This document shows, in pieces, positions 44,375 through 55,918 of a DNA stretch of 64,000 bases. The notes below the pieces were generated by a model. The model searched no databases, was not told the origin of the DNA, and was given only the letters and a program-made list of their open reading frames with translations. The position numbers and the translations under genes were made by a program. The first letter of the stretch is position 1. Each line of letters opens with the position of its first letter. The stretch comes from Cladocopium goreaui (taxonomy: Eukaryota; Sar; Dinophyceae; Suessiales; Symbiodiniaceae). The stretch is taken from contig CAMXCT020002665.1 in assembly GCA_947184155.2 (NCBI GenBank), positions 26,862 through 90,861 of the forward strand. The letters run 5' to 3'.

Positions 44375-46320
44375 TGTGATGATTGCAGCGAAACCATTTA
44401 ATCAACAGCAGCGACGACAACAACAACAACAACAGCATCGGATTCAAGCAAAAGACTGGGAAATTGCCAGCAACAAAATGTGGAAGTATAGGCTCAAGTT
44501 GGCTGGTTGGTTTCTCATGTTTGATGCCTCTTGTGCTTTCAATTGCTGCCCGGTGGTTTCAGATATATTCTTGAGATTGGACAACGACACACCAGGTACA
44601 TATGCCAAAGAGCAGACCCCATGTGGGATAGGGATAGGCTTAAAATTCACGGTTGCGAAACATAGCAAAAATCATCAAACATCAGAATTTTGAGGTCCCA
44701 GTGAACCCAAAAGTATGGGCACGTGAAGATCCGAACGGAATCGATTCTGCCTGGGCGTTCATAAAGGGCACCAGTGTTGGACCCATATCAGTTCCATTCA
44801 TCAAATTATTCAAATGATTTCTCAAGCAACATAGATCATGGACAACATATCGGGGCTGGGCTCAGGTGCAGATTGACATCCACAAACTTTGCACAGGGAA
44901 ACGAGCTCCGCCAGCCAACAGCTTATTACCTGGGGCTGAAGGCGGCATGTGGTGCTCAAATTGAAGGGTTTAACTTGTGAGTGGGTCAGGAACCATCCAA
45001 TTGCCAGGCAAACCTGTGAAACATGAATCAGTCTAGTCTAACCGTCTAGCCTTGAATTGGGCTGCTGCCGCTGCTCAGGTCGCAGCAAGGACCACTGCCT
45101 CCCATGACTTGCCACCTGAAACCCCTCTTCCCATGGCAGTGAAGCCGGAGCCACCATCACTCCCACCTCAACCCCCCCAACCCCCCCACCCACCCCAGCC
45201 ACCCCAGCCACCCCAGCTATCCCAGCCACCCAACCCACCCCAACCTATCCAGTCGACCAGCCGTGCACCGGCCGCTGCGGCGCCTGCAGTGGCCCCAGTC
45301 TCGGCACCGTCGGCTCCGTCGGCACCGTCGACTGTGGCCCCCTCTCCAGTTGCGCCAAAGACATCGTCTGAAAAACAGATGGCCGCGCCGCTGGAACAGG
45401 AGGCGAAATGGCTGGGTGAAGAAACATGGTAAAATATGGTAAAAACGTGGAACATGACACGTATATTGAAAAGACGATTTGAATGGGTGTGCAGCATTTA
45501 ACTTGTGGTCCCTTTCTTGGTGAATTGGAAGCTCAGCCTATATTAGCCTATTCTGAGACTGAAACATCAGGCGCAAGCAGAAGACTCTGCACCCAAGGGT
45601 GAAGTTGCAAAGGCCAAAGAAGCCGAGGCTGGGTTTGTCCGCTTCAACCAGCTGAATCTTGGAAGCTCTTATATTCCTGAGCCCACTGCTACAAGGTGGT
45701 GTTTATGACTCCTTTTTGATCCTTTTGTCATTTCCCATATCCAAAATCTATCCAAAAACCTATGAGAACTCAGGGCATCTCAGGGCAAATCACTCAAGGC
45801 CAGGTTTGGTTCCAACTCGAGGCCAAGAGTTCAAAGGAGATACCATCGGAAGACGAGTCGCATGAGGAGCCGATGACTGATGGCTTCCGATGGCAGGGGG
45901 GATCCATTGAATCCATATCAGGGTTGTAGTGACTGATTATGATATTTTTACCTTAATGTTTAAGATCTATATATATATAATATATATATATATATAGTGG
46001 AATTCCGGATCTTAATATTTCTTACTATACATCAGGGGTGTAGTGACTGATTATACTTGGTCAACTTCAAAAGAATATGCAAGAGTATGACTGGTTGGAT
46101 CTGGTTAGATGGCATGAAAGTACCGAATTGATTGTTTGGGGATTGGTTGGCACCCACCAACGAGATTTTCACATAAACTGAGGAGAAGCGGAAGAAACGG
46201 AAAAAGGAGAAGGATGCGAAGAATGCTGACGAGAAAGAAAACCACAAAGCCGACAAGAAAGCCAAAAAGCTGGAAAAGGAGGTCGGGGGACCGGATGAAA
46301 CAGGCCAGTTGCTCAGCGTA
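44375..46320 (+). CDS. Exons of a low-complexity protein: poly-Gln, Pro-rich and Lys-rich segments
   Basis: A CAA/CAG run at about 44,402-44,440 encodes a glutamine tract followed by QAKDWEIASNKMWK. About 44,645-44,775 reads NIAKIIKHQNFEVPVNPKVW and then DPNGIDSAWAFIKGT. About 44,895-44,980 reads GNELRQPTAYYLGLKAACG. One exon at about 45,050-45,420 is strongly Pro/Ala-rich (SLPPQPPQPPHPPQPPQPPQ) and ends in EKQMAAPLEQEAKWLGEE. Further stretches lie at about 45,560-45,675 (QAEDSAPKGEVAKAKEAEAG), 45,815-45,880 (SEDESHEEPMTD) and 46,183-46,315 (Lys/Glu-rich, KNADEKENHKADKKAKKLEK). This looks like a disordered region joining short folded segments. Whether it continues the preceding gene is unclear, because a TGA closes the stretch at 44,318 unless an intron intervenes. 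Confidence 0.5.
45918..46055. mobile_element. Small AT hairpin between direct repeats
   Basis: ATCAGGGTTGTAGTGACTGA plus TTAT at about 45,918 and ATCAGGGGTGTAGTGACTGA plus TTAT at about 46,032 flank about 90 bp. That interval contains TAATGTTTAAGATC and the complementary GATCTTAATATTT around a TATA core. Consistent with a short insertion and a long target duplication. Confidence 0.5.
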
Positions 46321-47240
46321 ACACATGGTTTGGGTCAAGTCACCTGGGCCCCATCTACACCAAAAAAGCGTCGATTTTTTGGATCAGTCTGTCTCATAGA
46401 CGAAACATAATTTAAATATGCTGTATACCTATAGTTCTGTATCATACCCGTTTGTAGCACCTAAATGTTACCCTGTTGGTTACTTAAAAAAAAGAAATCA
46501 AAAAATGAATTAATTCTGCACATGTTAAACGTTTATTACATGGATAACAATTTGAAATATAGATAGTAAATGATAGTAATACGTATACATATAAGATGAC
46601 CTAGTGCCCTAGGTTTAGGACCGTACCTTGGTAGTACCAGTATGTAAAATAGATTTGAAGACGGGGGGGGCTTAGGGGACAGGATAAAAAGTTGGGCGCG
46701 GATTCGACGCTAGGATTGTTTTAGAAAGGGGGGGTTGGATAAATATGACCGAAGCTCAGACGCTGGGAGACAAGGAGTTTATTTTTCACGGGTTTTTGAT
46801 GTTGTATGGATTATGGATGTTATAGCTAACATCTCTGATTTTAACATCATTGTTTTTTCAGTTTTTTTCTATGTTGATAGGTTGGAGCCCCAGGAAAAAG
46901 AAAAACAAGCAATGCTTTTTTTCCAAGGAGTGAACCTCCCTTGGCGGTCCAAAGGGGGATTCTGTATCCGTATTTCACAATTCCACCATTTTTTTCTGAT
47001 TGAATCCCGGTTTTTTGCCCTTAAAAAATGTCATTTCTTGCTGGTTGAATCCACGTTCTTGGTGAACTGCCTACATTTCCCTCCATTTCTGGCTGCCTAT
47101 TTTTGTTGACATCTCCCATCTAAGTATTGCTGGGTTCCCCATTGATTGTATCAAATTATATCATTTATAATTATCTTTTTTTTCCATGGTGTTTCCATCC
47201 CAACTGGTTGGTGGTACTATTGGCTCCAAAAAAAACACTG
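46321..47240. other. No supported exon
   Basis: AT-rich sequence with a G-run at about 46,662 and an open frame at 46,735-47,109 whose phenylalanine-rich translation looks like read-through of T-rich DNA rather than protein. A family A left-end fragment (CTGGTTGGTGGTA) occurs at about 47,203. Confidence 0.45.
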
Positions 47241-47256
47241 CCATTTTGCTGCTAGG

Positions 47257-48665
47257 AACGTGCGCGGAGGAAGGAGAATAAGATGAGGGAGAAGATTCGT
47301 CAGGTGCACACCATGGGTGTACATTCCCCAGAAACAAACTGGGGATATGATAGGTAATGATAGGTACCCTCTGGTAAACTAACATAACTATGGAAAATCA
47401 CAATTTTTAATGGGAAAACTCACTATAAATGGCCATTTTCAATAGCAAACTGTTAAATTACCAGAGGGTATATCGGTATATCGGTATATCATTGGCGGTG
47501 CCATGATTTTTTGTTCCCTCCAAAGTGTGTGGGACGATGTGACCAACAGGAATATGGAGCTTGAACCAGCAGGAATGGGAGTTTGATCCCGAAAAAATGG
47601 TGAGTTGAACTATAGTTTCACATGAAAATCAACAAGAATCCTCACTTAGGACTTGAAGCAACAAACAAAATAGTGAGGCATAATAGTGAGGTGATCTTTC
47701 CAGCACACATACATATGGACTTAGCCTCTGCTATACCGCATGAGCAAGGGACCATCATGGGTTTTGACCGGAACCTTTCAAGGGATACCAACCAACTGGG
47801 GCTATTTTATCCAACCAACTCTTTTGAGCCCGTGAATTGGGGATGTGTTAGATCATTACTTGGGAATGGAAGAGTTATGAAGCGATAGCAACCGGACCCA
47901 CAGCTGCCCAGGAGATGCTGGCTGCGCGGGCCAATAAGCCTTCCAACACCAAGGGTCCGACCCTGAAGGCTTCGCCCAAGAAAGCCTCACGCAAGGCACC
48001 GCTGGATCCGATGGGTGACATAGGCATCATAGGCAAGATTCTATCGGATTAGCTGGGCCCTGGTATTACTGAACTGGTTAATAACTGGATTATAGGTGGT
48101 TAAATATGTTAAATAATGGATGATCACCCAGTTACTAACTAGTTAAGTAGTAACTTGCCCATCCAATCCGATAGAATCTATGTAGACTTCTGAAAGTATC
48201 TGCAAGCCAGAGATCTATGTCAGTTTTATTTATTAAACATATTGACCTTCCAATTTCTTAAGATTTCTTGCGCACTACCGGAAGCAAAAATGGTGAGGAG
48301 ATGATGCAACGAGCAGGAAAGGAACGTGGTGAGTGGCTTGTTCTACCCTTTTTCTCTCTGATACAGTACATTCACTTGGAGATCATTGGAGCCTTTTCTT
48401 GAGATGTTGAGGCAAAAAATACGGATAAACGTAGCACGCAGAAAGGATCTGGATGATACTGGGTTTGTTCAAGGTGATGCGGTTTATTTTCCCAATAGGA
48501 CATCCATGATGACTGGGGAATCTATAGGGAATGTGTTCTATTTTGTTGAAGCCCTTTAAGCGAATCCAAGGAATCATGCAGTGCCAGAGCTGCAGGTCAG
48601 GGATTCGCTGAAATCCAAGGAGGAGCGGAAGGAGGTCATGACAGGATATGGGATTCAGGTCTGAG
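47257..48665 (+). CDS. Further exons, basic/acidic protein of unknown function
   Basis: Short + strand exons: about 47,257-47,305 (RARRKENKMREKIRQ, donor GTGCAC); about 47,526-47,590 (WDDVTNRNMELEPAGMG); 47,890-48,015 (GPTAAQEMLAARANKP, then TLKASPKKASRKAPLDPMG); about 48,265-48,330 (GSKNGEEMMQRAGKER, donor GTGAGT); and about 48,588-48,660 (RDSLKSKEERKEVMTGYGIQ, donor GTCTGA). Composition matches the Lys/Glu-rich tail that begins at 46,183, so these probably continue that gene. Confidence 0.45.
47365..47470. mobile_element. Family B inverted-repeat element, copy 9
   Basis: TACCCTCTGGTAAACTAACA to AAATTACCAGAGGGTA, 106 bp, between two short exons. Confidence 0.9.
48038..48179. mobile_element. 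Single-copy hairpin element
   Basis: GATTCTATCGGATTAGCTGG at the left pairs with CCAATCCGATAGAATC at the right across about 140 bp. The interior has a weaker TTACTGAACTGGTTAATAAC and GTTACTAACTAGTTAAGTAG symmetry. It begins right after the exon ending near 48,015. Confidence 0.65.
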
Positions 48666-48689
48666 ATGAACAACTGAGAAGTTTTGTAT

Positions 48690-49225
48690 GGTAATACACA
48701 TGCATCTTCTTAATGATTATACATGGATCTCAATAGTTCTTAATCATATTAATGGACCTTAAATCTTAATGTATGTTTTAATCAGATTAGTGTATCTTAA
48801 TAGGTATTAATTGCATTATTGGATCTTTATGACTATTGATGATGATTATTTGATCTCTATGATTATTAATGATATAAATCGGTCTTACTGGTTCTTAATG
48901 ACTAATAACGGATCTCAATATTGCTTCTTTATCATATTAATGGATCTTACTGCTATTACTGGTTCTTTTAAAAGAAATCTATTAACATATCTCAATGATT
49001 CTTTACCATATTAATGGATCTGAATGGTTCTTAATGCTTATCAATGTTTCTTGATTAATGGATCCTAATGGGTTCTGAATGATTACTGTATGCATTGTTA
49101 TTGATGCCTCTTAGTGACTATTGTAGTGGTTGTGGATGGTTATTGATGTCTCGTCAGGGGGCATGGATAGTTATTAAATGTTATTATATAATACTTATGA
49201 ACGGTGATTTGATGGTTATCAATGG
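48690..49225. repeat. Degenerate TTAATGGATCTTAATG array
   Basis: Roughly 11- to 26-base motifs of the form ATTAATGGATCTTA, GGTTCTTAATG and GATTATTAATGAT recur throughout with drift. Translated frames here are chance products. Non-coding decayed satellite. Confidence 0.65.
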
Positions 49226-49229
49226 TTAT

Positions 49230-49335
49230 TACCCTCCAGTAACTTAACATAGACCCTGAAAATCACCCATTTTTAATGGAAACTAGTCTTCCAACCCCGA
49301 TGACTGCCAGGGTCTATGTTAATTTACCAGAGGGT
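49230..49335. mobile_element. Family B inverted-repeat element, copy 10 (alternative core)
   Basis: TACCCTCCAGTAACTTAACA to ATTTACCAGAGGGTA. The arms extend inward as ACATAGACCCTG and CAGGGTCTATGT, while the core (AACTAGTCTTCCAACCCC) differs from other copies. Confidence 0.8.
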
Positions 49336-49377
49336 AATGATTATCATGTGTTATTGATGGTCATGAATGGCTATTGC

Positions 49378-49532
49378 TGTCAACCCTGGATCGAAATGAT
49401 GGAAATTTGCCACAGTTGATTGAAGATTGACTTTTCTGTAGGGGGGACCATGTGGAACTATCACTGTTTTAAGAAAAAAAATAGGGGCCTTCCGTCATGA
49501 CGAAACTTGCGCAGCTCATCCGGGGTTGACAG
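49378..49532. mobile_element. Family C element (TGTCAACCC ends), copy 1
   Basis: TGTCAACCCTGGATCG at the left and CATCCGGGGTTGACA at the right. The same ends bound the element at 54,592-54,719. Single right-end-like motifs (GGGTTGACA or GGGTTGACG) also occur at 27,537, 49,975 and 52,240. Confidence 0.6.
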
Positions 49533-49535
49533 TAG

Positions 49536-50690
49536 GAAATGTCTTGAAGGTATCAATCCATCTATAGGATGATTGAAGCTCTAAGTTTGAGACCAACGCA
49601 TCTGGGTATGGGTCCAAATTATGTCAGAATTATCAACCAACACATGGCCACACCATTATACAACATATGACCAATTTCGATAGATTTCTCCAATCAAAGT
49701 GGCTGATAGTTTATTTAGCACTTGGCAATGACATGCCATTCGGTAATTTTCAGGACATTCTGCCATTTAGTTCGCTGATCTTTGCATTATCCTAATTAGA
49801 TTCACCATGAAATTCAAGAAAATCCCCGGAGAGATCCCATTAGATTCCCGTTCGAATCCCATTAAACATCATTTAAACCAGTTTGTTGATGGTTAAACCA
49901 GTGAATTGTTGATGGTTAAACCAGCGAATTTGCGGCATATCAACTCCCTCATTTTGTAGCAGCTAGCTCCGGGTTGACGGGCCAATAATCACAGGCCAAG
50001 CGAAGAGAGAAGAGTGAGCGAAGCTCCGCCCCGCAACTGGTCTGCCAGTGCTGTGATATTTTTTGGATCAAAACCTATTGGGAAATACTGGGAAATACCA
50101 TTCTTTTTAATAGAAAGCAAGCCATAGCAGCCAACCCACATTTAAAAAATAGCAAGGTTCAAATGATAACAATTTCAGTGGGATTTTCTGTACTTTTCTA
50201 TATTTTTTGGGCGGTTGCTATAGATATTTGTTGAGGATGAACCTCCATACCATCTCAGATCATCTCAGCTACTTTGGCAACAGCAGGGTACCAGGGCTTT
50301 CACCCATAACATCCCAGAACCCTATTTTTTGAGGGTTCATTTTTGCTATGATTTAAACAGCAACATATGGGCATAGTATGGGAATATAATGGATATATAA
50401 TGATATATATATATATGTACAACACTAGGAGATGGGTTTGATTAAAGACCTATATCAAATTGCCATGGTCAAAAGTTGGATTGTAGATTAGCCCATTGAT
50501 TCGGGGATTGTAATCAATCCATCCACAGTGACTTAAATGCCAAGGAAGTGCTTGTGCAGACATTTTATGGTATGTGTTATGAGAAAGATTATGATTTTTC
50601 ATTGGGAATTTGGAGATTACTCATTTTCGGACACCGGTATTGAGACCATTTGGAATTACAGAATTTCACACGTGTCGGATGTTTTTTCTC
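49536..50690. other. No supported gene
   Basis: Mixed sequence with a GC-rich patch at about 49,960-50,045 that could be a short exon but has no readable motif, and a TATATATA tract at about 50,395. Nothing else assigned. Confidence 0.45.
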
Positions 50691-50699
50691 GAACTTTCA

Positions 50700-50788
50700 G
50701 AGTTGACCATCCAGCTTAGGGGTCTGTAGTTTTGGACCCGCATGACGATGGTCATCTGGTCATCGCACACCATCAAACGGCTGCAGAG
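50700..50788 (+). CDS. Candidate exon, unknown protein
   Basis: The + strand reads GSVVLDPHDDGHLVIAHHQT and ends at a GT donor (GTGTGT) after AAE. Good coding composition against AT-rich flanks. No family recognised. The next candidate on this strand is about 51,130-51,190 (GGRHIGAKSINRDM in one frame), which is weaker. Confidence 0.35.
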
Positions 50789-51517
50789 GTGTGTCCACGA
50801 TGCATATCAATTAACTTGTGATGCACGGATTTCTGGTTTATTTCTTTGTCAATTGTTACGTTCTTTTCAATTTTTTGTTCCATTGTTCCATTTTGTCGGG
50901 AAGACGATTCCTGGCAGATGAACCTTGGCTGATGGGATCTTGACAGGGATCCCTGCGCAATACTACCCCAGAGACTCATTTGTTCAGTATGCATGGGTTT
51001 GTTTCTGGTGATATGTTGTTTTCTTATGGGAAATTTACCAGTTGTAGAATCTTTGGAGATCTTGATATTGTTAGTTCCCACTATATCTCCACAAAGAAAC
51101 TCAAAGAAACCCAACTTTAGAGCATATTCCTTCTTTGGAGGGCGCCATATTGGGGCCAAATCGATCAACCGCGATATGGCCTCAATGGCTTGAATGAATC
51201 ATACCTGAGCCATGAGCAAAACGCCTCTCTTGATTGGTTGATTTGTTGGGAATTAGTAACCAAACTGGCTAAAAACGGAGTTATAACTATATAATCGATG
51301 ATAATAATCTTTACTAATCTACCAGTATATATACAGTAATGGGATGGGAAAGACGTATGTTTCATGGCTTACCTGTACCATCCTGCACGAGTGGTTGGCC
51401 ATGGCTAATCCATTAAAAATCAAAATCATCCTTCAGAAAGAATTTGGTCAAATATCTCCAAAATATACTACTAGACACCCAAAATTACCATGGTGCGCCA
51501 AATAAGGATAAATGTGG

Positions 51518-51615
51518 TACCTTTTGGTAATTCAAGATAGGAGCATAGCCCATTAGATGATCAACCAGTTACAAACAGTGATTTTCCATAGCAAACTGTT
51601 AAATTGCCAGACTGT
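51518..51615. mobile_element. Family B element, copy 11 (diverged)
   Basis: TACCTTTTGGTAATTCAAGA at the left, CCATAGCAAACTGTTAAATT and GCCAGACTGTA at the right. Only the right half is well conserved. Confidence 0.55.
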
Positions 51616-51883
51616 ATGTCGGATGGCCAGACATGACTGTACTATAGATTTTTCATGATTTGACTTACAAAGTGTAATTCACATAGAAACGTCCGATTGT
51701 GATATCTCTTTGTTTCATGTCTTATATCCATACCTAGACCCTCGAAATACCACGAACAAATGGTGGAGTACTCAAGTTTTGGGTTAAAGCACCATTTTTA
51801 GGGTACAAAATGGTACAAACGGATGGTCTATGTAGCTATAATATCACATAATATCCATTCAATGTGGGAATTTCCATCACACT

Positions 51884-52030
51884 TCTAGCACTGTGCCCCC
51901 CTTCACCACGCTCTGGGCGCGTTCCGAAAAAGGTCCCCCTCGGAGCCGGCCTCGCCGGGCGGGCCGTCCAGGCTCTGCGGGTTGCATCACGATGGATCTC
52001 ATGAGATATGATGACAGCACGGGCGACTAG
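51884..52030 (+). CDS. GC-rich exon, strand uncertain
   Basis: A sharply GC-rich island. On the + strand it follows a TTCTAG acceptor and reads VPPFTTLWARSEKGPPRSRP then CITMDLMRYDDSTGD to a TAG, as a terminal exon would. On the minus strand it follows a CTGCAG acceptor and reads LLGLVARAVIISHEIHRDAT to a GTGTGA donor. G/C at third positions favours the + reading slightly. No family recognised. Confidence 0.35.
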   Translation, partial: SSTVPPFTTLWARSEKGPPRSRPRRAGRPGSAGCITMDLMRYDDSTGD

Positions 52031-52493
52031 ACCCAACAGCTGCAGAATGAAAACACAAAATGTCACTATTTAGTGATAAGTGATGAAGTTTAGATATATA
52101 ATGAATGCTAATGAGATATACATCAGAAGAATCACTAAGTCACTAAGATCTAATGAGACTGAGATAAGCTACTCGTACTGTTGAATTTTAAGCACTATTC
52201 AGCTAATCACCCAAATGATCACTTTCTCCAAATCCCCAGGGTTGACAACGTAGCCAGATGCTATGTTTGTGAGTTGGTGCCAGGGCTAAAAAACGCTATG
52301 TTAGATTTCACCGGTGTATATAATATATATGATAGATTTCAACATTGCTACTAATATCGTAAAGTGCACATTCTAACGAATTGTTTTATCATATTTTTTC
52401 CTATTGAAATATGTTAAAATAACATTTAAATTTAGATATCCCGCATTTTCAGACACACACACATTACCACAGTGATATTTTAGCCATCCATGT

Positions 52494-52606
52494 TACCCTC
52501 TGGTAGTTGGCTGGAACATCATTCAGTTGGTTCAATGTTTTTCCCAGCTATAAACCTCCATTGAGGTCCGGATTTCCGATTGCCATGTTTGAATTGCCAG
52601 AGATAA
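52494..52606. mobile_element. Family B element, copy 12 (diverged)
   Basis: TACCCTCTGGTAGTTGGCTG at the left and GAATTGCCAGAGATA at the right, interior largely degraded. Confidence 0.5.
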
Positions 52607-53664
52607 AAGATCTAATGTTTTCGAACATTGGATTTCATTTTCCAGTTCCATTAGATCTTACCACTGAACTAAAAAGTAATTAGAAAATCTTCTAATGGTA
52701 AATTTCCAGAGTGTTTGGTGGTGTAGATTTCCTGGTTTCATCTTGTCCCAAACAGTTGGGAAGTTTGTTTTTTTCCACTTCCTTCCAGTTGTCATTATGC
52801 TAGTTGATAGTGGTTAGTAGTGGCTAAACAAGGTTGATTGTGGCAATACCAGACATAATAAGTAATAACTAACTACCTGGACACTCAATTAACGCATATA
52901 AATTGATATGTTGCGATTTTAATACATTCACCCATTTTGATGGGTACAAACTGAGTGTCTGGGTACATCCATTTGCCGGCTATTTTGATGTTCACAAGAG
53001 TACCAGGATTATGATCAGAAAAGGAAAGGGCCGAGCAATCTCTGGTTGTTTCATCCTGGTTGCTACAGACTCTGTGCAATTTGGAACCATTGGTAGACAC
53101 AGCGAGTCCAAGTTGCTATTCATCAATGGCCATTTCAGGATCCTAAATTGGAGGTACCTACCATATATAAGGCCTATATAAGGCCTATGTAAGGGAATAT
53201 CCCACTTTTCTGGTTTCTCCCTTCGCACATCAGGCGGCGGCGTTGGCACGCTGCCATAGCCAAGCCTTGGCCCAGCCTCTGGTCTGAGGCCAGGATCACC
53301 GCTCGGTCCTCATAAGTGGTTAGTAGCTGGGGGTAGTTGAGCTATTTGTGGCTTTGGCCATGGGTTTGTCAGATATTTTTAAGGGAAAACCTCAAAATCC
53401 AATGGTTGTTTATATCATGTTCTCATTTACAAGGACTATATTTTGAGGTATACCATGCTATACCCCATTTTCAGACACTCCATTATAAATGCGATAAGCC
53501 ACGCAATGGGGAACTAACCAGGGTTATTAAGCGCTTACGATCTGTGGGAAGATCCTCCAAGTACTAACCACCAAACTATGGTAAGCTTCGACATATTTCC
53601 ATGGTCAGATGGGAAATCTAGTAAGAAGTTGGGACATATAGATATAGAAACTATAGTCTTACTG
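52607..53664. other. Mostly non-coding; one possible short exon
   Basis: At about 53,234-53,282 the + strand reads AAALARCHSQALAQPL between an AG acceptor and a GTCTGA donor; weak evidence for an exon. The rest shows no sustained coding signal. Confidence 0.35.
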
Positions 53665-53759
53665 GTGCTAAACGTAGGGAATGGATGGGAATGGGGGTTG
53701 CTGGGATTGTTATTGATGGTTAGCCAGTGGATCATTCCCTCATTCCCTACGTTTAGCAC
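53665..53759. mobile_element. Hairpin element with a perfect 19-bp inverted repeat
   Basis: GTGCTAAACGTAGGGAATG at 53,665-53,683 is the exact reverse complement of CATTCCCTACGTTTAGCAC at 53,741-53,759. The interior is AT/G-rich (GGGGGTTGCTGGGATTG). Single copy in the window. Confidence 0.75.
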
Positions 53760-54591
53760 AAGTAAGTTTGTGTTTCAACCCTTTGGTTATTGAACATAGC
53801 TATGGAAGCCATGGCCCATAGAAATAGATAATAAACATGATGGATTTAACTATGAATTAAACCACAGGGTAGTAACTATAGTAATTTCCCCATCTCCATT
53901 CGTAATCTTCAGATTACCTGCCTGGATCCATGCAGCAAAATGAAGAAAATGGAGAATCCGGATCCTTGGATCTTTTGGGAACACCAGGATGAATAGAAAG
54001 CAACTAGTTGAATCACAGATCATATCTCATAGTGTGTTGAATATTTTGTTGACAACACGTAATACATTGATAGGGAAATCACTCGGCATTAGTATTACCA
54101 TGAGTAGGGTGGATGAAATTACTATTACGAACTACCACATGGTGACAGTCTGCTATTAAATCACTACTAAATCAACCAACATGAGACTATATAATTAGGG
54201 GTACCATTTTTGTAGCAGATGAAATGACTTTTGGGCGATGTCACACTAAGTATGTCATGTTGCAATATTTGAGTCCCATAAGTAATTTCTCAACCAATCA
54301 TTGGCATCTGGAATTGAGTAGCAATATCCAGCAATACCTCTCTTGATCAATATGTCATCCATTTGATGGCTGGCAGACCAGTAGTATACCTTGGTTATGG
54401 TGGTATCAACCATCCGTGCTTTGACATTTCTATTGTCCGTCGAGACATTGTGCTGGGTGTTTACCTTGGTTGGGTATCCAATGTTTTGTTTTTCAATGGA
54501 AGTGCTCATGGTTTTTTAGCCAAATACGCTGGGAAACCTTGAGTCATTTAGTATAACAAATCTATACATGAAGGTGTGTACTGTCAACCCC

Positions 54592-54719
54592 GGATTAATA
54601 AACTTTAATAAACCATGGTTTATTAATTAGGGGGGTACTCCTCCAATAGTCATGATCTGATACTTAAATGGTACCCTCCCAATTAAACAGCCTAGGGGTT
54701 TATTAATCCAGGGTTGACA
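54592..54719. mobile_element. Family C element (TGTCAACCC ends), copy 2
   Basis: TGTCAACCCCGGATTAATAA at the left and TTTATTAATCCAGGGTTGAC then A at the right form a 22-bp terminal repeat with two mismatches. Further inward, GGTTTATTAATTAGGGGGGTA and TACCCTCCCAATTAAAC also pair. Confidence 0.8.
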
Positions 54720-55205
54720 TTACACAATATACACATATCATATAGCGAGAAGTTTTTCTCCTGAGAAGGGTATCCCAGATTGGCTTGGCGAAGATGGGGG
54801 GCGTAGAAGAAGAAGCAAACTCGTCTAAAGAACTCATCTGGATTTAACAAGCAAACTAGAGGATTCAGGCCATGAACGTATGTTCTTTTTTTAAATAATG
54901 ATCATCAAACATTAGGGAGTTAATTAAGTTTCAATGCTTATGGGCCAAAAATTGAGATCTCTTTGGGCCCACTGATGGATTCATGTTTTTTTATTGCTGG
55001 GGATGGGGACTTTCGTATCCCAAAACGGCGCAAGTATCTGTGAATTGAGTATATAACCATACTATGATCAGCCTCTAAGTTACATACAGCAGATCAAAGA
55101 CCAAAGGCGACGACATATATATATATATATATATTACATTTATTTAGTTGTTGAACACAATGTCTTTTTTTGAATGTATCCCAAGACAACTTGTTCATCT
55201 TTGGT
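54720..55205. other. No supported gene
   Basis: AT-rich sequence with a TATATATATATA tract at about 55,115. No coding frame. Confidence 0.5.
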
Positions 55206-55210
55206 TCAGG

Positions 55211-55271
55211 ATGACGCAGCGACTGCAGTGACCAGTCAGCCGCCTGAAGGTTTGGTCCTGAGTGGGCGAGC
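55211..55271 (+). CDS. Candidate exon, unknown protein
   Basis: After a TTCAG acceptor the + strand reads DDAATAVTSQPPEGLVLSGR, then a GT donor (GTTGGT). A second stretch at 55,812-55,890 reads GQGATVPQPSQAGDGAGRSS. Both are GC-rich against AT-rich flanks. They may be exons of one disordered protein. Confidence 0.35.
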
Positions 55272-55319
55272 CGCTGGGTTGGTTTGAACATGGAGAGCAT
55301 CCCAAAATATCATAGGTAG

Positions 55320-55445
55320 TTTGGACATGCTCTAAAATAGCTTTGAAAATAGTTTGGACCATACTTTGGAACATAGTTTGAAAAGTAGTTTGGAAAATAG
55401 TTTTGACAATAGTTTTGAACATAGTTTGGAGCACATGTTTCCTCA
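55320..55445. repeat. ATAGTTTGGAA tandem repeat
   Basis: About nine diverged copies of an 11- to 12-base unit near ATAGTTTGGAAC or ATAGTTTTGAAC. Non-coding. Confidence 0.75.
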
Positions 55446-55668
55446 TTAACCGTGGCAATGTTTGCTATTTTGCGAGATTCGTGGCGGATGATACAGCAAT
55501 GGAATGAAGCTGATTGGTGTTGCCCACCAAGCATGGGTTTCACCTACCTGACAATGGGCAATATCAATGTGTTTTATCAAATGGCAGATTGCCATTGCCA
55601 TTTTTTTCTTTTCAATAAAAGAGGTTTTTCTTTTAGTAGGCTATGAGTCAAACTTATCATATATAGGG

Positions 55669-55764
55669 TACCCAGATGCTCTATGTATGGAATATTTACC
55701 TACATTTGGGCAATTTTTGGGGTAAATGTCGGTAAATATTCCATACATGGAGCATCTGGGGTAA
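55669..55764. mobile_element. Hairpin element with long arms
   Basis: CCAGATGCTCTATGTATGGA plus ATATTTACC at the left pairs with GGTAAATATTCCATACATGG plus AGCATCTGG at the right, a 29-bp inverted repeat with one mismatch. Confidence 0.8.
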
Positions 55765-55918
55765 TCCAAGTTGTCATATTTTGTTCAACCTTCCCCAAGA
55801 AAAATCACACGGCCAAGGTGCCACGGTGCCGCAACCATCTCAGGCAGGGGACGGCGCCGGGAGATCCAGCGACGAAAATCAACGGATCGTGATTAATGCC
55901 ATAGTCATTAGAAACCTC

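Noticed and set aside
45168..45497. Minus-strand Gly-rich frame opposite the proline-rich exon
   Set aside because: Direct complement of CCN proline codons; the + strand reading joins neighbouring exons of similar style.
46735..47109. 124-codon + strand frame
   Set aside because: Phe-, Leu- and Val-rich translation of T-rich DNA, without splice borders or motifs; composition matches non-coding flanks.
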